The notes under the pieces are model-generated. The model saw only the letters and a program-made list of their open reading frames with translations, was not told where the DNA came from and did no database searches. The position numbers and the translations under genes are program-made. Shown in pieces: positions 44,237 to 52,833 of a stretch of 64,000 nt of DNA. The stretch's first letter is position 1. Every line of letters begins with the position of its first letter. The stretch is from Terrihabitans soli (GTDB lineage Bacteria; Pseudomonadota; Alphaproteobacteria; Rhizobiales; Methylopilaceae), in assembly GCF_014191545.1 (NCBI RefSeq), contig NZ_AP023361.1, positions 1,082,501 through 1,146,500 on the forward strand, read 5' to 3'.

Positions 44237-45586
44237 TTACTTCGGAAGGCTCGCCGCAGCGAGGTCGGACGCCTTCGCAACGTCCTTGATCTTCCACGCC
44301 AGGTCGAGAAGCGCTTTCGTGCGCGCTTCGCCGATAACGAGCGAAGACTGTTTGGTGAACTTCACATTGAGCTGCTCGTTCGACAGCGGCTTGTGAACGC
44401 TGCCGATCGCATGCTCGATATATTTTTTGATCGTCTTTCCGTCTTTGGTTTTGACGGTGTAGGTCACTTCGTCCTCATGCACGGACTTGTCTGTCGTGAC
44501 CTTGACGCGCTTGCGCAGGGCAACGATTTGGGGATCGGTCGCCGCTTCATCGGTGAAGGCGGTCGGCGAGCCGTCGCCGCGCGCCAGCGCATAGGCGGCC
44601 GAGTGGAAGATCGAGAATTTCGATTCAAGGCCCGTCTTCGGTTCGGTCTTGCCGGTGAGTTCCAGCACGAAGGGATGCGCGAGAAGCTCGATGGTCTCGA
44701 CGTCTTCCGGCTTGATCTTGTGTTCGTCGTGGATCTGGATGCCGGCGTCGATTGCCGGATGAATGACGATGCCGCAGGCAAAGGGCTTGTAGCTGTTGAG
44801 TTCGGCTTCCCAGCTCTTGCCGAGCGTATCGAGAATCTCGCCGTAATCCTGTTTGGTCGAGAGGATGGCGGCAAAGCCGCGGCGTCCTTCGATGCCGGCT
44901 TCCGCCGAGTCAAAGCCCGCCTGGGCCATGAAGGCGGCCGTTGCGCCATTCTGCGCCGCGCGGCCCGGATGGAAGCTCTTGGTCATCGTGCCGAACATTT
45001 CGCGCAGGTTCGACGACTGCGTGGCGGCGAGCGACAGCGCCCAGACCGTCTTCTGCACATCGAGCTTCAGGAGCTTGCTGACCGCCGCCGCCGCACCGAA
45101 CACGCCGGTCGTGCCGGTAATGTGCCAGCCGACATCGTAATGCTCGGGATAGACCGAATTGCCGATGCGGCATTCGACTTCGATGCCGATGATCATCGCG
45201 TGCAGGAGGTCGGCGCCGGAAAGGTTCTTCAGTTCGGCGACGGCCAAAGCCGCCGAAGCCACAGGGCCCGCAGGATGGATGATCGTTTTCAGATGCGTGT
45301 CGTCATAATCGAGAACATGCGAGCTGATTCCATTGAGGAGGGCGGCGTGCAGCACGTCGAGGCGCTCGGTGCGGCCGAGCACGGTCGCTTTGGCCGGGCC
45401 GGAGAACTGCGTGATGCCGTCGAGCGCCCGGTCCACCGTTTCATGGCTGGCGCCGCCGACGGCGCAGCCGATCCAGTTGACGAAACTGCGCACGCCCTGA
45501 TCCTGAACGGAAGCAGGGATGTGGGCCGGCTCGCAGCCGACAATCCACTCGGCAAGGGCTCGCGTCACATCCTGTCGTCTGGCCAT
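44237..45586 (-). CDS. MmgE/PrpD-family protein (paralogue 1)
   Basis: 449 residues, full length. SHVLDYDDTHLKTIIHPAGP and FGTMTKSFHPGRAAQNG are the conserved all-helical and active-site blocks of MmgE/PrpD enzymes, which include 2-methylcitrate dehydratase, cis-aconitate decarboxylase and iminodisuccinate epimerase. No prpB/prpC is nearby, so a methylcitrate role is unlikely. It is divergent from the GntR regulator, and a perfect ATTGT-CA-ACAAT palindrome lies 58 bases upstream of its start. The probable substrate is an imported hydroxy- or amino-polycarboxylate. Confidence 0.88.
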   Translation of the reverse strand: MARRQDVTRALAEWIVGCEPAHIPASVQDQGVRSFVNWIGCAVGGASHETVDRALDGITQFSGPAKATVLGRTERLDVLHAALLNGISSHVLDYDDTHLKTIIHPAGPVASAALAVAELKNLSGADLLHAMIIGIEVECRIGNSVYPEHYDVGWHITGTTGVFGAAAAVSKLLKLDVQKTVWALSLAATQSSNLREMFGTMTKSFHPGRAAQNGATAAFMAQAGFDSAEAGIEGRRGFAAILSTKQDYGEILDTLGKSWEAELNSYKPFACGIVIHPAIDAGIQIHDEHKIKPEDVETIELLAHPFVLELTGKTEPKTGLESKFSIFHSAAYALARGDGSPTAFTDEAATDPQIVALRKRVKVTTDKSVHEDEVTYTVKTKDGKTIKKYIEHAIGSVHKPLSNEQLNVKFTKQSSLVIGEARTKALLDLAWKIKDVAKASDLAAASLPK

Positions 45587-45643
45587 GGCTTTCTCGTCTC
45601 CTGCCGGTTAGGTCTCGGTTACCTATCCGCCGCCGGGGCAGAT

Positions 45644-45655
45644 ATTGTCAACAAT
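45644..45655. promoter_or_regulatory. Palindrome ATTGT-CA-ACAAT, candidate GntR operator
   Basis: Perfect 5-base arms around CA, 58 bases upstream of the MmgE/PrpD paralogue 1 start, in the 179-base divergent gap shared with the gntR gene. The identical 12-mer recurs at 62024. FCD-type GntR regulators commonly bind TTGT..ACAA-type sites. Confidence 0.65.
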
Positions 45656-45720
45656 TTTTGGGCTCAAACTACGCGTTCTGGCGAAATTCCCTTTAGGTTC
45701 AACGGTTCAATCAATTCGCG

Positions 45721-45737
45721 TTGTCAACGATTGACAA
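45721..45737. promoter_or_regulatory. Inverted repeat TTGTCAA-CGA-TTGACAA, candidate GntR operator
   Basis: A perfect 7-base inverted repeat with 3-base spacer, 28 bases upstream of the gntR start at 45766. It contains the same TTGTCAA element as the 12-base palindromes. A TTG at 45721 opens the gntR frame, but it sits inside this repeat and is therefore probably not the true start. Confidence 0.65.
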
Positions 45738-45765
45738 TCCCACCACCGAGAATAAGGTCGAGATC

Positions 45766-46467
45766 ATGAAACCTCTGCAGACGAGCGATCTGCCATCCAA
45801 GAACCAGCCCTTCGGCGTGCGGTCTCTTGCGATGGCGCTCCGCACGGAGATCGAAAAGATGATCCTTCAGGGCGGCATGCCCATGGGGGAGCGCCTCAAC
45901 GAGAATTACTTTGCCGAGAAATTCCAGGTCAGCCGCGGCCCGGTGCGCGAAGCGTTCCGCGCACTCGTCGAAGCGGGGCTGGTTGAGTTCATTCCCAATC
46001 GCGGCGTGTTTGTCCGGCAGGTGAGCCTAGAGCAGGCGAGGGCCGCCTACGAGGTGCGTGCCGCTCTGTTCAGCATGGCGGGCCGGCTTGCCGCCGTGCG
46101 CCGCCGCAAGGAAGAGATCGTGCGCCTGCGCGGCCTTGTCCACGATATGGACACCGCGATCGATAAGCGCGAGAGCGATCTCTATTACCGTCTCAATCTC
46201 GATCTCCACAGCGCCATCATGGAAGCGGCCGGTAATGAACGGCTTGCCGCGAACTATTACGGCCTGATCAAGGAACTGCATCTGTTCCGCGCCAAAAATC
46301 TCATTCTTGGCGACCATGTCGAGAATGCGCGGATATCGAATGCCGAGCACGCGACAATGGTCGAAGCCATCGCCTCGGGCGATGAGATGCGCTCCTACGA
46401 AGCCCACTACGCGCATGTCATGAACGCGCGCGAGCGGCTGATCACATCAAACAAGAAGGCCGAATAA
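45766..46467 (+). CDS. GntR-family regulator, FCD subfamily
   Basis: 233 residues. A GntR winged helix (about 15-80: LRTEIEKMILQGGMPMGERL, FQVSRGPVREAFRALVEAGL) and an all-helical FCD effector domain (about 90-220, LDLHSAIMEAAGNERL typical of the metal/carboxylate pocket). FCD regulators sense organic acids. The ATG at 45766 is chosen over an in-frame TTG at 45721 that lies inside the operator. It heads a same-strand run gntR-tctCBA-mmgE-sdr-crotonase. Matching palindromes precede most units in the next 17 kb, so it is the likely master regulator of the island. Confidence 0.88.
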   Translation: MKPLQTSDLPSKNQPFGVRSLAMALRTEIEKMILQGGMPMGERLNENYFAEKFQVSRGPVREAFRALVEAGLVEFIPNRGVFVRQVSLEQARAAYEVRAALFSMAGRLAAVRRRKEEIVRLRGLVHDMDTAIDKRESDLYYRLNLDLHSAIMEAAGNERLAANYYGLIKELHLFRAKNLILGDHVENARISNAEHATMVEAIASGDEMRSYEAHYAHVMNARERLITSNKKAE

Positions 46468-46532
46468 GGCCTGACAACAAGAAACCGGCAAGGTTCCAGA
46501 AAAAGACGTAACAACAATTAGTGGAGGAACAC

Positions 46533-47507
46533 ATGCTGGTGAGTAAGAGAAGCCTGCTTTGCGCAGGTCTGGCCGCTGCCGCGCTCGTTGCGGTCGGCTC
46601 TGCCAATGCTCAGGACAAGATTGCCTATCCCCACAAAGTCGTCACGCTGGTCACACATTCCAGCGCCGGCGGCGGAAGCGACGTCTTCCTCCGCGACATG
46701 ACGGGATATCTGAAAAAGATCATCGACGCCGATTTCGTTGTCGAAAACGTAACCGGCGGTTCGGGCGCCAAAGCCATGGCTCACATGGCCAAGCAGAAGC
46801 CCGACGGCAGCGTCTTCTACGCGACGACGCCGACCTACATCTACACCTCGCATATGAGCGAACTCTCGGCGGACTACACCGCGCTCGAGCCGCTCGTAAA
46901 CGTCTTCTACGATCCGGAAGTCATCTACACCCGCGCCGATGCGCCGTTCAAAACCCTGGCCGATGTTGTCGCCAAGGCCAAGAGCGAGCGTAGCGCCTGG
47001 GGTGCCGCGAACCCCGGATCGCTTGAGCGCGTCACGCTCGAAAAGCTGAAGAAACTGACCGGCGTCAACGCCGCGATCGTCACCTCCGAAGGCGGCGGTG
47101 AAACCATGGTCAACGTGCTGAACGGCACGCTCGACATCGCCATCGGCGAACTTCAGGAACTGCGTTCGCAGCTTGAAGGCAAGCAGGTGCGTGTCCTCGC
47201 CGTCCTGTCCGAAAAGCCGCTCCCGCAGCTCGTGGGCGTGCCGACGGCCAAGGAAGGCGGCGTTGATCTCGTCGTCCAGAAGTTCCGCGGTCTTGCCAGC
47301 CCGAAGGGCCTGTCGGCCGAAGCGGCGAAAGCCTGGGATGCAGCCATTCCGCGCCTGCTCGCCGATCCGGAATACAAGGCGAAGTATGAAGCGGCCGGTC
47401 TTGTGCCCGCTTTCATGCCGCACAGCGAAGCCGTGACCTTCACGTCGAAATTCGCGGACGAGCAGAAGGCGATCCTGACGGAAGTCGGCATCACCAAGAA
47501 GAAGTAA
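46533..47507 (+). CDS. tctC: TctC/Bug-family periplasmic binding protein (system 2)
   Basis: 324 residues from the ATG at 46533, with GGAGG about seven bases upstream; a GTG at 46521 is less likely. A signal peptide (SLLCAGLAAAALVAVGSANA) is followed by THSSAGGGSDVFLRDM and VENVTGGSGAKAMAHMA, the Bug ligand-pocket motifs. It delivers a carboxylate to TctAB of system 2. It lies 65 bases after gntR in the same direction. The spacing and content point to one operon with the catabolic enzymes that follow. Confidence 0.9.
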   Translation: MLVSKRSLLCAGLAAAALVAVGSANAQDKIAYPHKVVTLVTHSSAGGGSDVFLRDMTGYLKKIIDADFVVENVTGGSGAKAMAHMAKQKPDGSVFYATTPTYIYTSHMSELSADYTALEPLVNVFYDPEVIYTRADAPFKTLADVVAKAKSERSAWGAANPGSLERVTLEKLKKLTGVNAAIVTSEGGGETMVNVLNGTLDIAIGELQELRSQLEGKQVRVLAVLSEKPLPQLVGVPTAKEGGVDLVVQKFRGLASPKGLSAEAAKAWDAAIPRLLADPEYKAKYEAAGLVPAFMPHSEAVTFTSKFADEQKAILTEVGITKKK

Positions 47508-47529
47508 CGGCGGACTGAGGACGAGCGCG

Positions 47530-48015
47530 ATGGATAGAGATCTCATCTGTGGGCTGGTGGGATTTTCCATCGCGCTCATTTACCTGTTCGCCGCCGGCGA
47601 CATTCCGGAAAGCGGTATCGGCGATAGCGTCGGAGCTGCGGGTATCCCGCATATCCTCGGTTATTCGCTGGCTGTTGTTTCGGCGCTGTTTGTCGGTGTG
47701 CGCCTCATCACCATCGGCCGGGAAGCGGCGGCGCCCGCGTCGCCGGCGGAGAGCGTTTTCGACACGCCGCTCCCGGCCTTCATTTCGGCCGCCGGCACGG
47801 TGGCGATCTGTGCAGTCTTCGTATTCTTCTTCGAGTCCGCCGGCTATCTGCTGTCGGTCGTGCTCCTGGTCCTCGCGCTCTGTCTGTACCAGGGCGAGCG
47901 CCTGAACCTGCGCCTTCTGGTCGTGGCGGCCAGCGGCACCTTTGTTCTGTGGCTTTTATTTGCCGTTCTTCTTGGAGTCCGGATGCCGCACGGCATCTGG
48001 GCGGATTTGGTTTGA
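47530..48015 (+). CDS. tctB: Tripartite tricarboxylate transporter, small permease TctB (system 2)
   Basis: 161 residues with about five hydrophobic segments; LICGLVGFSIALIYLFAAGD begins the first and ends with the GDIPESGIGDSVGAAGIPHILG loop. Ribosome site GAGGA precedes the ATG. It is the small membrane partner of TctA2, which begins 7 bases after the stop. Sequence is divergent from TctB of the other two systems, as is usual for this subunit. Confidence 0.85.
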   Translation: MDRDLICGLVGFSIALIYLFAAGDIPESGIGDSVGAAGIPHILGYSLAVVSALFVGVRLITIGREAAAPASPAESVFDTPLPAFISAAGTVAICAVFVFFFESAGYLLSVVLLVLALCLYQGERLNLRLLVVAASGTFVLWLLFAVLLGVRMPHGIWADLV

Positions 48016-48022
48016 ATTCATC

Positions 48023-49528
48023 ATGGACGCGATCCTGACAAGTATTGAAATGCTCGGAACGACATTGATCGTTCCGATGGCGATCCTCGGCATGGTCTGG
48101 GGCATTTTCGGCGGTGCGCTGCCCGGCATTTCGCCCGCGATCACCATGGCGCTCTTGCTGCCGTTCACCTACACGATGGACCCGATCCCGGCGCTCGTGC
48201 TTTTGACCTCGACCTATGTCGGCGCCGAATATGGCGGCTCGATTCCCGCGATCCTCATTCGAACGCCCGGCACCAACGCCTCGGCCGCGACGATGATCGA
48301 CGGCTATGAAATGAAGAAGCAGGGCAGGGCCGGCGAAGCGCTCGGCATCTCCCTGCAGGCAAGCTCCGTCGGCAATTTCGTCGGCATCTTCTGCGTCATT
48401 CTCTTCACCGCGCCGCTTTCCCAGTTGGCACTTGCCTTCAAGCCGACGACCTATTTTGCGCTCGGCATTCTGGGCCTCAGCGTCATCGTCTCGGTGTCGG
48501 AAGGCTCTATCTTCAAAGGCATCATCGCAGCGCTCATCGGCCTGATGATCGCAACCATCGGCACGGATCCCGTCACCGGCGTCGGCCGTTTCACCTATGG
48601 CAATGCCGATCTTCTGACCGGTGTGCCCATCATTCTCGTGATGGTGGGCCTCTTCGCGGTTGGCGAAATCCTCGAACAGATCGCCACCAAAACAGATTGG
48701 TCGACAGTGTCCGACCACGTCACGAGGCTGAAATGGCCAAGCTGGCAGGTGCAGAAGGACACCGCGAAATCGAACCTCATCGGCTCGGTGATCGGCGTGT
48801 TCTGCGGCATCATGCCGGGCGCCGGCGGCACGGTCGCCTCCTTCATGTCCTATTCCGAAGCGCGGCGCTTTTCGAAGACGCCGGAGAAATTCGGCAAGGG
48901 TTCGGAAGAAGGGGTAGCTGCTCCCGAATGCGCCAACAATGCCGATGCCGGCGTCGGTCTCATTCCGCTGCTCAGCTTCGGCATTCCGGCCTCGAATTCG
49001 ACGTCGGTTCTTCTCGGCGGATTTCTGATCCACGGCCTCGTTCCGGGACCTGTTCTCTTCAACAAGGACCCGACGCTTCTCTACGGCCTCTTCACCGGTC
49101 TTCTCGTCGCGTCCGTTGCGCTGATCCCGGCGGCGTACATGACTCTGTCGGCCTCGATCTGGCTCGTGAACCGGCCGAAGCGTTATCTCTTCGCCTTCAT
49201 CGCGGCGCTGGTCTTTTCGGGTGCGTATTCGATCAACAACAGCGCCTTCGATCTCGGCCTGGTTCTCGCGGCCGGCATCCTCGGTTTCGGCATGCGCTTC
49301 TTCGGTATGCCCATGCTGCCGATCATTCTGAGCCTCGTGCTCGGTTACATGATCGAAGCCAATTACCGCCGTTCGCTGGTCATTTCCGGCGGCGACAACG
49401 CGATCTTCCTCGAAGACCCGATTGCCGTCGCCTTCTTCATTCTCTCGGCGCTGTTCCTTGCCGGATCGCTGGTCCGGGAATTTCGAGAACGGCGCGGCAA
49501 CAAGGTCAAGGCAGGAGCGGCAGCATGA
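48023..49528 (+). CDS. tctA: Tripartite tricarboxylate transporter, large permease TctA (system 2)
   Basis: 501 residues, about 12 transmembrane helices, with GGALPGISPAITMALLLPF as the first family loop and CGIMPGAGGTVASFMSY the second. The start MDAILTSIEMLG at 48023 is used; earlier in-frame codons fall within tctB. The stop overlaps the mmgE start by four bases (ATGA), which ties transport directly to catabolism and suggests the imported acid is the substrate of the next enzymes. Confidence 0.92.
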   Translation: MDAILTSIEMLGTTLIVPMAILGMVWGIFGGALPGISPAITMALLLPFTYTMDPIPALVLLTSTYVGAEYGGSIPAILIRTPGTNASAATMIDGYEMKKQGRAGEALGISLQASSVGNFVGIFCVILFTAPLSQLALAFKPTTYFALGILGLSVIVSVSEGSIFKGIIAALIGLMIATIGTDPVTGVGRFTYGNADLLTGVPIILVMVGLFAVGEILEQIATKTDWSTVSDHVTRLKWPSWQVQKDTAKSNLIGSVIGVFCGIMPGAGGTVASFMSYSEARRFSKTPEKFGKGSEEGVAAPECANNADAGVGLIPLLSFGIPASNSTSVLLGGFLIHGLVPGPVLFNKDPTLLYGLFTGLLVASVALIPAAYMTLSASIWLVNRPKRYLFAFIAALVFSGAYSINNSAFDLGLVLAAGILGFGMRFFGMPMLPIILSLVLGYMIEANYRRSLVISGGDNAIFLEDPIAVAFFILSALFLAGSLVREFRERRGNKVKAGAAA

Positions 49529-50904
49529 ATGCGCATGCAGGCAAAGTGAGTATCGCAACGGAGATCGCCAACTGGATCGCGGCCACCGACGAGAAAAGCC
49601 TTCCCGCCGATGTGCGGGATATGAGCGAGCGGCTGCTGCTCGACATTGTCGGTCTGTGCGCCGCATCGCGCGACACCGATTATGTCCGCGCCGCCGTTGC
49701 GGTCGGCGAGCCGGGCGTCTGCACGGCGTTCGGCCACAAGGACCGCTTCGACATGTACAGCGCGGCGCTGATCAACGGCACCGCGGCGCATGGCGAGGAT
49801 TTCGACGACACGTTCGAAGGCGGCCCGGTGCATTCGGGCGCGGTCATTGTTCCTGCGGTCTTTGCCGTCTGCGAGCGCTTTGGCCTTTCAGGGCAGCGCG
49901 CGTTGCTCGGCGTCGCGGTCGGCATCGAGTTTCTCTGCCGCCTCGGCCTTGTGACGCCCAAGGCGATCCACAAAGCCGGCTTTCATCCGACGGCCGTGCT
50001 CGGCACGCTGGCGGCGACGGCGGGTGTCGGCGCGGCGCTCGGCCTTTCTCGCGACCAGCTCGTCCACGCGCTCGGCGTTGCCGGCTCGATGTCGTCCGGC
50101 ATCATCGAATATCTGAAGGACGGAAGCTGGACGAAACGCATGCATCCCGGCTGGTCCGCGCAGTCCGGCATTCGCGCTGCGCTGTTGGCCAAGAACGGCT
50201 TTGTCGGACCGCTGACGGTTCTCGAAGGCGAACACGGATTTTTCCATAGCTTCGCGCCGAGCCGCGCGCCGGACTTTGACTCGCTTCTGCGCGGCATCGG
50301 CGAGAAGTGGGTCATGACCGGGATCGCGTTCAAGCCCTATGCCTGCGGGACGATGACCCAGCCATATATCGACTGCGCCATCGAACTCGCAAAGAGCGGC
50401 GTCAAACCCGACGACATCGAGAGCATTGTCTGCGAAGTCGGCGAGGGGACGGTGCATCGCCTGTGGGAGCCGCTGGCCTCAAAGCAGGCGGTGCCGAACG
50501 GGTATGCCGGAAAATTCTCGACGCCGTATTGCGTCGCCGTCGGCATTCTCGACGGCGCGGCCGGTCTTGCCGCGTTCACCGATGAGCGCACCAAGGATGC
50601 CAAAACGCAGAAACTTGCGGCCAAGGTTTCCTATGTGGTCGATCCGAACAATCCCTATCCGGACCGCTTCACCGGCCATCTGCGCGCCACGCTGAAAGAC
50701 GGCTCGGTGCGCGAAGTGCGGCGCGACAATATGCGGGGCGGCGCGCACGATCCGCTGACGCGCGGCGAACTCGAAGGCAAGTTCACCGGCAATATGCTCT
50801 ATGGCGGCCTCAGCGGGGCTCAGGCCGTCACCTTCAAGAAGTCCGTTGCGGAGACGTTCAAAGCCGGGGATCTGTCGAAATTCACCGGGTTCCGTCTGTC
50901 ATGA
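49525..50904 (+). CDS. MmgE/PrpD-family protein (paralogue 2)
   Basis: 459 residues. GEDFDDTFEGGPVHSGAVIVPA, FHPTAVLGTLAATAGVGAAL and KRMHPGWSAQSGIRAA are the conserved blocks; the His-rich loop differs from paralogues 1 and 3 (KRMHPGW in place of K-FH-GR), so it belongs to a different subgroup. The start at 49525 overlaps tctA2 by four bases, and its stop overlaps the SDR start by four. It probably dehydrates, decarboxylates or epimerises the polycarboxylate imported by system 2. Confidence 0.88.
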   Translation: MNAHAGKVSIATEIANWIAATDEKSLPADVRDMSERLLLDIVGLCAASRDTDYVRAAVAVGEPGVCTAFGHKDRFDMYSAALINGTAAHGEDFDDTFEGGPVHSGAVIVPAVFAVCERFGLSGQRALLGVAVGIEFLCRLGLVTPKAIHKAGFHPTAVLGTLAATAGVGAALGLSRDQLVHALGVAGSMSSGIIEYLKDGSWTKRMHPGWSAQSGIRAALLAKNGFVGPLTVLEGEHGFFHSFAPSRAPDFDSLLRGIGEKWVMTGIAFKPYACGTMTQPYIDCAIELAKSGVKPDDIESIVCEVGEGTVHRLWEPLASKQAVPNGYAGKFSTPYCVAVGILDGAAGLAAFTDERTKDAKTQKLAAKVSYVVDPNNPYPDRFTGHLRATLKDGSVREVRRDNMRGGAHDPLTRGELEGKFTGNMLYGGLSGAQAVTFKKSVAETFKAGDLSKFTGFRLS

Positions 50905-51647
50905 CAAAGCCGTTGAAAGACAAGGTCGCCATCGTCACGGGCTCGGCACGCAATATCGGGCGCACGATTGCGTTCGGTCTTGCCGAAGACGGTGCGAGCG
51001 TTGTCGTCAATGCGCGCTCCTCGCGCGAGGAGACGGAGGCGCTTGCGGAAGAGATACGCAAAGCGGGCGGCAAGGCAGTTGCGGTCCTGGCCGATGTCAG
51101 CGTTCCGGAAGAAGCGGCGGGTCTTATTGCGGATGCGGTGCGCGCCTTTGGCCGCGTCGACATTCTCGTCAATAACGCGGCCATGCGGCGGGAAAATCCC
51201 ATCGCCGATATTTCGTTCGAGGAATGGCGCGAGGTTCTCGCCAGCGTTCTCGACGGTAGCTTTCTGTGCGCCCGCGCCGCGTCCAGGCATATGGGCGAGG
51301 GCGGACGCATCATCAATATCGGCGGCCTCAGCGCCCATACCGGCGCCATTAACCGCGCCCATGTGGTGACGGCGAAGGCGGGTCTTGTCGGTCTCACCAA
51401 GGCGCTGGCGATCGAGCTTGCGCCGCGCCACATCACCGCAAATCTCGTCGCCCCGGGCCGCATCTCGACCGACCGGCGCAAGACCGGCGTAGCTCAGCCC
51501 GCCCATCACGCGCATCATTCCTCGCCGCTCGGCATGGAAGGCAGTGTGGACGATGTCGCGGACATGGTGCGCCATCTTGCGGGCCCCGCCGGCCGTTACA
51601 TCACCGGCCAGACCCTGCACGTCAATGGCGGCATTTATCTGCCTTGA
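50901..51647 (+). CDS. SDR-family oxidoreductase with non-canonical active site (paralogue 2)
   Basis: 248 residues. TGSARNIGRT binds nucleotide and VNNAA is intact. As in paralogue 1 at 37594, the catalytic Ser and Tyr are replaced: the NISS position reads NIGG, and YxxxK reads VVTAK (Val155 to Lys159) with His154 preceding. The matching changes in two otherwise distant SDRs suggest a subfamily with its own mechanism. It is co-translated with mmgE paralogue 2 (ATGA overlap). It also has an unusual His-rich insert (HHAHHSS) near residue 200. Confidence 0.85.
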   Translation: MTKPLKDKVAIVTGSARNIGRTIAFGLAEDGASVVVNARSSREETEALAEEIRKAGGKAVAVLADVSVPEEAAGLIADAVRAFGRVDILVNNAAMRRENPIADISFEEWREVLASVLDGSFLCARAASRHMGEGGRIINIGGLSAHTGAINRAHVVTAKAGLVGLTKALAIELAPRHITANLVAPGRISTDRRKTGVAQPAHHAHHSSPLGMEGSVDDVADMVRHLAGPAGRYITGQTLHVNGGIYLP

Positions 51648-51679
51648 TGCAGATGCGCTCCGAAGGGTAAGGAGCAGAG

Positions 51680-52453
51680 ATGGGCGATATCCTCCATAGC
51701 GTCGAGGACGGCATTGCGACGGTGACCTTCAACCGGCCGCGGGCGCGCAACGCCATGACGTTCGAGATGTATGAGCGCCTGGCCGAAATCTGTTCCGGTG
51801 CCGCAAGCGATACATCCGTGCGCGCCATCGTGCTGACCGGCGCCGGCGGCGAGGCCTTCGCCTCTGGAACCGACATCGCCAAGTTCCGTGAGTTTCAGAC
51901 GCCGGAGGATTCGCTTGCCTATGAGGCGAGGATCGGCCGCGTCCTGCGCGCTGTCGAGGAATGTGCGGTGCCGACCATCGCCGCGCTTGCCGGCGCCTGC
52001 ACGGGCGGCGGCGCGGCCATTGCCGCCTGCTGCGATCTGCGGATTGCGGCCTCCGATCTCAAATTCGGCTTTCCGATTGCCCGCACGCTCGGCAACACGC
52101 TGTCGCTCGAAAACTATGCGCGCCTTACAGCTCTGATCGGCCCGGCGCGTGTGAAGGATCTCATCTTCACCGCACGGTTGATCTCCGCGGAAGAAGCGGC
52201 CGCCTGGGGCGTGGTGAATCAAATTGTAAGGGCAGACGAACTGGCCTCAGTCGCGCGCGATCTTGCACGCAAAGTCGCAGGCCACGCCCCTCTGACCCTG
52301 CGCGCCGCCAAGCGCGCGCTCGCCGCTCTTCGGTCCGGCATCGATCCGGACCTTGCCCGGGAAATCAACCTAAGTTGTTATCAGAGCGAGGATTTTCGAG
52401 AAGGCGTCGAGGCGTTTCTGGCCCGCCGTCCGCCGGTTTGGAAGGGCCGCTGA
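51680..52453 (+). CDS. Enoyl-CoA hydratase/isomerase (crotonase) family protein lacking both catalytic glutamates
   Basis: 257 residues with the crotonase fold: VTFNRPRARNAMTFEMYERL, ASGTDIAKF and CTGGGAAIAACCDLRIA (oxyanion hole). The first hydratase glutamate, normally after GGGC, is alanine here (GGGAA), and the second, normally in QPE, is isoleucine (FPI). It is therefore unlikely to be a simple hydratase and may be a CoA thioesterase, decarboxylase, isomerase or lyase. It follows the SDR by 32 bases and ends the gntR-led operon. Confidence 0.82.
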   Translation: MGDILHSVEDGIATVTFNRPRARNAMTFEMYERLAEICSGAASDTSVRAIVLTGAGGEAFASGTDIAKFREFQTPEDSLAYEARIGRVLRAVEECAVPTIAALAGACTGGGAAIAACCDLRIAASDLKFGFPIARTLGNTLSLENYARLTALIGPARVKDLIFTARLISAEEAAAWGVVNQIVRADELASVARDLARKVAGHAPLTLRAAKRALAALRSGIDPDLAREINLSCYQSEDFREGVEAFLARRPPVWKGR

Positions 52454-52565
52454 AAGGTTTTGGTGAGGTGGTCTGCGCATGGCGCAGGTCGAGTATTCAG
52501 CTACTTATATACCTCGCGCTGCGGCGGCCCGCTAAACATAGCTCCAGATTCAACTGGAGACCGTG

Positions 52566-52769
52566 ATGACCACCGCGTCCAAAACCTTCGCCCCCGCCGC
52601 CGTTTCCGGCGGTTCGTTCGATCCTCTCGCCGGCATTCTCGGCTTCTTCGAGCGGCTGGGCGCGGCGCGCCGCTGCGCTGCGGCGATTTCGGTGGACCGT
52701 CTGCCCAGCAAGACGGATCTCAAGATCCTCGGCCTCGACAAGATGGATTTCGGCAATCTGCCGCGCTGA
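52566..52769 (+). CDS. Small basic protein, DUF1127-like
   Basis: 67 residues from the ATG at 52566, with GGAGA five bases upstream; GTG at 52563 is also in frame. The C-terminal half (LGAARRCAAAISVDRLP, then LKILGLDKMDFG) resembles the short DUF1127/YjiS proteins of alphaproteobacteria, which carry a basic helix and a D-IG motif. Some of these bind RNA or affect phosphate and carbon metabolism. It has its own upstream gap (112 bases) and a strong terminator, so it is a separate unit. Confidence 0.6.
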   Translation: MTTASKTFAPAAVSGGSFDPLAGILGFFERLGAARRCAAAISVDRLPSKTDLKILGLDKMDFGNLPR

Positions 52770-52799
52770 TCCACCGGGTCTGATCTTTTAGTTTTGAAG

Positions 52800-52833
52800 C
52801 GGCGCTGCCTTCCGGCAGCGCCGTTTTTGTTTT
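52800..52833. terminator. Intrinsic terminator
   Basis: CGGCGCTGCC, loop TTCC, GGCAGCGCCG, a perfect 10-bp stem, then TTTTTGTTTTT. It terminates the small DUF1127-like gene on the plus strand; the TtuC-like gene converges on it from the other side. Confidence 0.85.

Noticed and set aside
45721-45766. TTG at 45721 as the gntR start
   Set aside because: It lies inside a perfect inverted repeat likely to be the operator; the ATG at 45766 has a better context and the HTH begins soon after.
44042-45769. 575-residue plus-strand frame through mmgE paralogue 1 and the operator region
   Set aside because: It runs antisense through a clear MmgE/PrpD gene and the gntR promoter gap; composition is that of a shadow.
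47780-49666. 628-residue open frame opposite tctA/mmgE of system 2
   Set aside because: Low-complexity Arg/Glu/Asp antisense frame with no start context or family match.
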